Of a stretch of 64,000 nucleotides of DNA, positions 57,488 to 64,000 are shown one piece after another. The stretch lies in NCBI GenBank assembly GCA_002794735.1, contig NBAZ01000043.1, positions 28,172 through 92,171 on the forward strand, given 5' to 3'. The position numbers were made by a program, and so were the translations under genes. The stretch is from Pyrrhoderma lamaoense (Eukaryota; Basidiomycota; Agaricomycetes; Hymenochaetales; Hymenochaetaceae). Each line of letters opens with the position of its first letter. Position 1 is the first letter of the stretch. Under the pieces are notes generated by a model. The model saw nothing but the letters and a program-made list of their open reading frames with translations. It had not been told where the DNA came from and ran no database searches.

Positions 57488-58330
57488 AGGCTTTGATAGA
57501 TAATTGAAAGTAAAGAATAGCCATCGGAAGAGGTACACAGGGAGGTAAGTGTACGAGCGTTCTAGTATTTCCTGTCACAAATGATAATGGAGGTAAAAAT
57601 AATGTTTTCACTTTCTTCTACATTTAATGTTTGGGCCACAATCACTATTTGTATGCCTTCGACCATTGTATAAACAAGAAGATGAAGAACATTGAGCTGA
57701 CTCTTGTCAATATTGCTCACGTTCTTCTGGATATCTATCCTTTCAATCATGATAACTCTTTGGAGAACGTCAACACAATATTCAACATGGTACAATGTGT
57801 AGCAGAGAGAGAGACATGCAATTCTGGGCTATACTAAACCTGCCTTCGTCGAATTCGGAGATAGCATAGCAGATGCAAGTACCTTTAAGTCATCTATCGT
57901 TCTTCATCTGATGTTAACGAGGAAACTTCCAGGAAAGCCCCTATTTAAAGAAAACGTAATGCATAACTATTGAATTCTTAAATTTGAGCAAGACCAGGAG
58001 GTTACAAAGACCATCAAAGAACAAAACTGACACCATAAAAGTTATTTGAGGTCTTGCTTGTAAAGACTGAAAAGATAAAAGCCAATGTTCTTACCGTCCT
58101 TGACCGGATGAGTTTGGAAGCAGAGAGACTCAAAAAAATTCAGCTGAGTGAGAACAAGCACCTACAACCATCTTTCAAGATGACTGCGATCGATTTCTTC
58201 TATTCATTGAATCTATCTCACAAAGGAGTACGTATATATACATGACGTTCCTCCGTTGATGAGAGAGGATCCATTCGCAGTTCAAGTGGAGTCACCCGAA
58301 GATATCTGGAAAGGCCAGTTCAGAGAACGA
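57488..58330 (+). pseudogene. NLR relic D, duplicate of relic A without the transposon
   Basis: Contains an exon-3 end (GGCTTTGATAGATA), exon 4 (YAFDH, LTLVNIAHVLLDIYP, ENVNTIFNM), the donor region at 57866-57876 reading GCAGATGCAAG, exon 5 (AAGCCCCTATTT), a Walker-B scrap (VLTVLDRM near 58095) and the WD40 exon start (LNLSHKG, MTFLR near 58180-58260). The donor site is the paralogous empty site of the mariner insertion at 26446-26447. All frames are broken. Confidence 0.75.
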
Positions 58331-58620
58331 AAGCAAAAAATTAGTGTGAGAGGAAGATTCCCATCTGAGTTATATAACGAGATCCGTATTGTTAGAGTGA
58401 TGATGTAACGATCACCACTTAGACTGTTCTAGCCTCAGGGTATCTGATTCTATTTGATCCAGATCACCGTGCTCCCACACATTTCTATTTTTCTTATCAA
58501 CTTTGATCCCATCAATCTGCCTTGAGGCTAGTTTATTGTTCATCCTTCTCCCTCAAGGCTCTGCCATCAACCCTTTCCATACCCTAACTTTGTCTTCCCC
58601 TACTCAAAGTCAAGGTCGGG
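58331..58620 (+). promoter_or_regulatory. Original promoter block of NLR-8
   Basis: 58430-58610 matches the upstream blocks of NLR-2 and NLR-5: 'TCTGATTCTATTTGATCC', 'CACCGTGCTCCCACA', GCCTTGAGGC at 58519-58528. It is separated from the NLR-8 ATG by the 765-bp solo LTR. Without the LTR and its duplication the motif would lie about 115 bp from the ATG, the same as in NLR-2. Confidence 0.55.
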
Positions 58621-59385
58621 TGAAAACTAAACTTTTGGTCAGATTTTGACCTTGGTGTTGTATTTAGTGGCGAGGACGTGGGGTTTAGAGTCTGCCTACA
58701 CCAGACACGATGCTCAGGCTAAGATTTGGGGGCTAAATAGCGAGATACTCGACCTCGGCCGTCCGGCCGAGATCTCGGTCGGACCGTAGAGACTGATAGA
58801 GACCTCGAGGCAAGCTGAGACTTCACAGACCAGTAAAAGTAGTAGAAACGTATAGAACAGAGCCCGACCGAGGCTGTATTTTGAGGTAAAAGTGTATGTA
58901 TTTCGGTCCGCCCGGACGACTTGCGGTACGGTCAGAGCGTTACAAGCGCGCCCGGGCAGCCTAATAAAGCAGCAGAGAAGTAGATAAAGAGTACAGAAGA
59001 CTAGTAGAGAGCTACTCGGGAGGGTGTAGAAAGATAGCGACCGAGAGGAGTCGCTAGGAATTGATTGGGAATTGATTCAGGACTAATTCCTTAACTACGG
59101 CCTCAAGTCTGGAGGCTTATATATCAAAACGCGAGATAAAGGTTAGATAATAAGGAAAGCATGGTGTCCAGGTGGCTATATGCGACTGGACGAAGGGTTT
59201 AAGCTATCAGAAACGAGGGGGTCGTACAAACGAACCCTACCCTCGAGTAAGAGTAGAAAGTGAAGCTAAATAGTAAGAGAAATGAACGAGGCGCGCGGCC
59301 GAGTAGTAGCAATGGACTTCTCGGGCGAGTTAGAAAGTGCATTATAAATGCACTACGACCGGCCAAACACTTAGCTGGTCCTACA
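58621..59385 (+). mobile_element. Solo LTR, family TGAAAACTAAA..GGTCCTACA, copy 2, in the NLR-8 promoter
   Basis: The 765-bp element has the same ends as 5751-6480, flanked by CGGG at 58617-58620 and 59386-59389. A TATATAT at 59119-59125, in the same orientation as NLR-8, precedes the gene start by about 280 bp. The element lies 18 bp upstream of the ATG at 59404. It separates the conserved NLR promoter block from the coding region, so it may have replaced the native promoter or silenced the gene. Confidence 0.78.
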
Positions 59386-59403
59386 CGGGACAGAAATAAG
59401 ACC

Positions 59404-62400
59404 ATGTCTTCGTACTATACCCTTCAAAGTTCGTTTTTGTTAGCTACGAGACGATAGATCATGATCAACTGATCACCTTTCGTAGTATTACATTCTGACG
59501 TGACCGTGTCCGATAAATCAAAAGCTCCAAATCTATATGTTAAAATCTCATACGGTGACCAAAACCTTAGAACGAGCTCTGTGAACGAACTACCTCCTCA
59601 ATGGAATGAGACTTTCCCGATGTGCGTATGATAGCAATTACTATGAAATTCCCTATAAACTCACAATCTCCTTTCCCAACAAGAACATGTTCAGATCCAA
59701 CGATCCAGTTAACTATAAAGTTAAAGAAGGAAGGTACTATTAATAGAGATATTGGGCATGCGATATGCACTTTGAAAGAACTCTTGAGGGAGAACGGAGA
59801 AGGTAAGGAATACACTACGTTTCTCTACTCAAAAGCTCATGTCAACCAAATAGATGTTCATATCACACTACAATCGCAAGATAGATCAAATTCTTTGATT
59901 GCACTGTGTCTTCGATCATCGGACAGAATGAAGAACGCTGCGATAACTCTCATGAATCTTGCTCGCATCTTACTTGAGGTTTATCCCCTAATGACGACAC
60001 CTTTGTGGAGAATGTCGACTCAATATTCTTCATAGCAAAGAACGCAGCAAAAAGCGACGCGTGTCAATCTCTAGTGGACGTGGGTTATAGGATCACGGCT
60101 TTTGTCGATTTCGGCGATAGCATAGCAGACGTATGTACTTTCAATTTGAGTACTGACTATTATGATATGATAATCTAACGTTGGTTGGGTCATGTATAGG
60201 CAAGCCCATACCTGAAGTTAGTATGGTGTATAACGACAGCTTTTTTGAAAGTAAGTTTTTGATGGAACGTATTATGATGAGAAACTTAGTTCTTGCAGAT
60301 CATTGCTGAACAACCCAGAACTGACAAACGAGTCAAGGATCTTGTGAAGAATTTAACAAACTTATTCTTAATCATCAAGGAGACCTCCGTTTTTTCAAAT
60401 CCATCCGAATCCCTGCTTTCAGTTATGACCGAGCTCTTCGAATTCATTACACAATGCAGCAACCTTCTCCAAGACTATGCACGAAGGAAGTTTATAGGTA
60501 AGTTGATTGTTGGTAGCTGCTACCCCATGTGTTGATTGGTTAATTCTATCAGTCCGAGCGATCCTTCAGAATAAAAAAGCTGCAATAGAGGATCTTGAAA
60601 CTAGATTAGCAAACTTGAAGACAGACTTGATATCGGCATTTGAGAGGCAGGGTACTATTGAGGTGGAGATAAGAGCACTCAGAGAAGGTGAGCCTAGATC
60701 TAGGACATCATCAATGTCCACTCATGATTTTACTTGTGACAGAGCTAGAAAAGAAACTGAAACCAAAGCATGAGGGCGGGCGTGATCGTCGAAGATGCTT
60801 GGAAGGAACAAGGTCAGAGTTGTTAGAAGAGTTAGAGAGATGGGTGCAAGACAAAAGTATGCCGAATGTACTCTTCATTCTCGGCCACGCCGGTACGGGG
60901 AAGAGTACGATCGCCACAACGGTTGCGGAAACATGTCGAGGTGCCCGGCTTGGCTCACATCAATACTTTATACGAGGAAAAAGCGACCCCGCTTTCATCT
61001 TTCGAACAATTGCACATGGCTTAGCAAAACAAGATCAGGCTGTTGCAGAGGCTATCAAAGCACAACTTGTTGATAACGATCTTGAATCGGTCACACCAGA
61101 TAAGGCATTCGAGGTCTTATTGTATGAACCACTTCACACGGTGATGAGGAAAAAAGAGACGAAAGTCAACGTCCTTACCGTCCTTGATGCGTTGGACGAG
61201 TGTGGAAGCAGAGAGACTCGAAAGCCGTATATCAGACTGATCAAAGAAAAGCTACAAACATTACCTCCCAACTACCGCTTTCTTATCACGAGTAGGCCTG
61301 AGGAAGATATCGCTTCATCTGAGGAGCTGAAAGGGTTAGGAATAAAAAGCATATGGCTTAGTCACGACACAGATGATGCTAAAGATGATGTCTTGATGTA
61401 CATCAGATCCGAGCTAGGGAGCTTAAGAAAAGCTGGTCGAGTAGTAAAACATGACAAGGAATGGGAAGAGAGTATGGAAATTCTAGGCAATGCAGCAGGT
61501 GGTCTATTCATATGGGCAGCAACGGCTGTGAGGCTCATTGAAGGCAAGAAACAGAATAAAGCGGGCGAGCTAAAGCGATTAGTAGATAAAAAGTCTCTCT
61601 CGCTTGACGATCTTTATGCGACTGCACTCGAAAGCGCTCTCGATTGGGATGATGTAACGAAAAGAGACTTCCTAAGTGTATTTTCGCTGATTCTATTTGG
61701 CAAGGAGCGGCTGTCAACTACGTCTATTGATTCGTTATCAGAAGTTGACCCTGATACGACACAGTGCATTCTCGGATGTCTGCGTTCGTTAGTCGCATTC
61801 GGGCCTGATGAACCAGTTCGCTTGTATCATACCTCTCTCTATGACTATCTGATATCGGAAGGAGCGCGTGGAAATCCGTGGTTTATTGACGAGGAAAGGG
61901 AGAAAGCACGGATACTGCAGCGATACTTCAAGGTGATGGAGGGACTGAGGTTTAATATGTGTAAGCTGGAGACATCGTACCAGTTGAATAAAGATGTACC
62001 TCGACTTGAGGAGCGCGTAAAAGACAACATCTCTGCCTCGTTACTATATGTCTGTCGTCATTGGGCCTCTCATCTGCGAGAGGTCCCTTACTCGGAAGAA
62101 CTGGGTGTACAGCTTGAATCTTTCGCGGTCAACCGGTTACTGTATTGGGTTGAAGTCCTCAGCCTGACAGGCTCGTTGTACAATTTTCTTTCGCAATCGC
62201 TCGAAAATGCCATCACTTGGATAGGAGTAAGTGATTCTGGATCAAATCATGACTCAAACTAATATATATATATATATATATAGAACAAGCACGCACAACT
62301 ATCTGCATTTCTCCGCGATGCCTATGATCATCTCCTCAGATTCATCGAGCCCATCTCCCAAAGTACTCCCCATTTGTACATGTCATTCCTCCCGTTAATG

Positions 62401-64000
62401 AAGGAGGACTCCATCGTCGCTGAGCACTTCGCTAATCAAGCACAATCACTGACACGGGTTGAGTATGTTGGAAACAAGCCCGGATGGCATGTACCAGACA
62501 AATATATGTTGGCAGTGAGGTCAATTCTATTGCATACTCGCCTGATGGTGAACGAATTGCATCGGGATCAAGGAAGGGTCTTGTTGAGATAAGGGATGCG
62601 GTGAGTGGCAGACGACTCCTATGCCCACTTCAAGGACATTCGGATAAAGTGGCGAGTGTTGCATACTCTGCAGATGGAAAATATATTGCGTCGGGGTCTG
62701 AGGATAAGACAGTGCGGGTGTGGAATGCGGTTACAGGGGGAGTGCTTATGGCCCACTTACTGGCCATTCAGACAGGATTACTTCTGTCGCGTTTTCTGTA
62801 GACGGGAGATATATAGCATCTGGTTCTGATGATAAGACTGTCAGACTATGGGATGCTGAGAATGGTGCACCAATCGGAGAGCTGTGGGGAGGGCATACAA
62901 GTGAAGTAAAAAGTGTTGTGTTCTCATCCAATGGACGCTATCTTGCGTCAGGATCACGGGATGGAACTATCATTGTCTGGGACGTACAAAGCAGAAAGAT
63001 GATCTCCAACCCATTCATAGGCCACGTAAACACAGTCACCTCTCTGTCATTTTCTCCAGACAACGAGCGGATTGTCTCAGGGTCATGGGATGACACGATT
63101 CGTATATGGGAGGTGTCTAGTGGCAGAGATTTGCGAGCATTCTCTGGAGACGGTATGGGCAACGTATTCTCGGTTGCGTTCTCTAGTGACGGCAAACATA
63201 TTTTGTCGGATCTTTTGACGGCATAGTAAGACTGTGGAATGCAAAAAACAGCGGTGCTCCTCCGAGAAGATTCGAAGGCCATACTCACTGCGTTACGTCT
63301 GTCTCATTTGCACCTGATTGTAAGCACTTCGCCTCTGCGTCTTGGGATAGGACGATCCGGGTCTGGGACGTTAAAAGAGGGACGCTAACAGAATCAGAGT
63401 TCAAGGGACACAAGATGATAATAACAGCAATTGCGATTTCACCGAAAACAGGAAAGTTCCTTGTCTCCGGCTCGTTTGATGGCACAGTCTGTGTGTGGAA
63501 TAGGGAGAGCGGTGACTTGATCAAAGGGCCTTTAGAACAGTCTACTTCGGTACTGTCAGTTGCGTATTCACCGGATGAAAATCACTTCGCCGCGGGATTA
63601 CGTGACTCAATACGAATATGGAATATGATCGACGATGAAATTGTCACATGCAACGGTCACTCTCACTGGGTTAACTCACTCGCTTTTTCTCCTGATGGTA
63701 AGCATCTGGCTTCAGGCTCTTGGACAAGTCAATCCGAATATGGGACGTCGAAAGTGGCACATTAGCATCTGGCCGCTCAATGGACATACAGACTGGGTCT
63801 TCTCGGTCTGTTATTCTCCTGACGGAAAGAAGATTGTCTCCGGATCAGTCGATAATACTGTCCGTATCTGGAATGTTTCCAATACCAGTCTACTTTCCAC
63901 TTTTGAAGGTCATTCTGATTCGGTCAACTCTGTCACTTACTCTCCGATGGCTTATATGTTGTCTCTGGATCTAAAGATAATTCAATACGAGTCTGGAATG
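59404..64000 (+). CDS. NLR-8: C2-NACHT-WD40 protein, several one-base losses, cut by window end
   Basis: Exons: 59404-59428, 59486-59621, 59684-59802, 59854-60130, 60200-60250, 60299-60497, 60553-60687, 60743-62226, 62284 to beyond 64000. MSSYYTLQ and the C2 exons resemble NLR-2 (NLYVKIS, PPQWNETFP). The exon-1 end is A instead of G. Exon 4 is 277 nt rather than 278 because one base is lost near 59990, which would break the protein early. The NACHT exon is fully open: P-loop GHAGTGKST, a changed Walker B (LTVLDALDE), sensor RFLITSRPE, winged helix LYHTSLYDYL. The WD40 exon has lost single bases near 62482, 62740, 63208, 63721, 63770 and 63946. The last two repeats and tail lie outside the window. 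Given an open NACHT but seven losses elsewhere, this is either a young pseudogene or poorly polished sequence. The LTR immediately upstream adds to the doubt about expression. Confidence 0.82.

Noticed and set aside
1..64000. tRNA or rRNA genes
   Set aside because: I saw no cloverleaf-like sequence with conserved tRNA boxes and no rRNA-like stretch, though a covariance-model scan would be needed to exclude a tRNA.

Overview
The window is nuclear DNA of a filamentous fungus, most likely a basidiomycete of the Agaricomycetes. Reasons: genes with many 45-75 bp GT..AG introns, NACHT-WD40 proteins of the HET-E/NWD type with a basidiomycete-style helical linker and C-terminal tail, Tc1/mariner and LTR-type insertions, and no bacterial features. 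I cannot name the species from sequence alone.

Layout. The whole 64 kb is one head-to-tail array of eight paralogous NLR genes, all on the + strand: NLR-1 (402-5566), NLR-2 (6963-12042), NLR-3 (12937-18089), NLR-4 (19527-24660), NLR-5 (31417-36550), NLR-6 (40238-45386), NLR-7 (49436-54528) and NLR-8 (59404 to the window end, incomplete). Each gene fits the same nine-exon model, and exon lengths are nearly constant between paralogs (25, 136, 119-128, 275-281, 51, 199, 135 or 156, about 1487, about 2220 nt). The models give proteins of about 1550-1570 aa: an N-terminal C2-like domain, an alpha-helical linker, a short coiled coil, a NACHT NTPase with winged-helix motif, 14 WD40 repeats (enough for two seven-bladed propellers) and a conserved tail. 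NLR-3, NLR-6 and NLR-7 are open from ATG to stop. The other five carry frameshifts, and every frameshift I could place is a one-base loss, mostly in C or G runs. That pattern raises consensus error as a rival to real pseudogenisation.

Between the genes lie the remains of further NLR copies. Three relics (37230-38193, 46055-46960, 55230-56020) share one NACHT-to-WD40 deletion junction and follow NLR-5, -6 and -7, which points to a duplicated unit of about 9 kb. Two relics (26063-31080 and 57488-58330) are duplicates of each other. One more relic (48045-48670) keeps linker exons and a decayed P-loop.

Mobile DNA. A Tc1/mariner element (26448-30606) sits in the splice donor of one relic. It is split by a TG..CA element (27628-30192), which is itself split by another TG..CA element (27743-29472): three nested insertions, each with its own target-site duplication. 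A separate solo-LTR family (TG..CA, 4-bp duplications) has complete copies at 5751-6480 and 58621-59385 and fragments elsewhere. The second complete copy lies 18 bp upstream of the NLR-8 ATG. A 201-bp MITE is at 47416-47616.

Function. NLRs of this kind act in fungal non-self recognition, including heterokaryon incompatibility and probably responses to other organisms: WD40 repeats sense a ligand, the NACHT domain oligomerises, and the N-terminal domain executes or relays the response. Here the N-terminal module is a C2-like fold, suggesting a membrane-directed output. That last step is inference.
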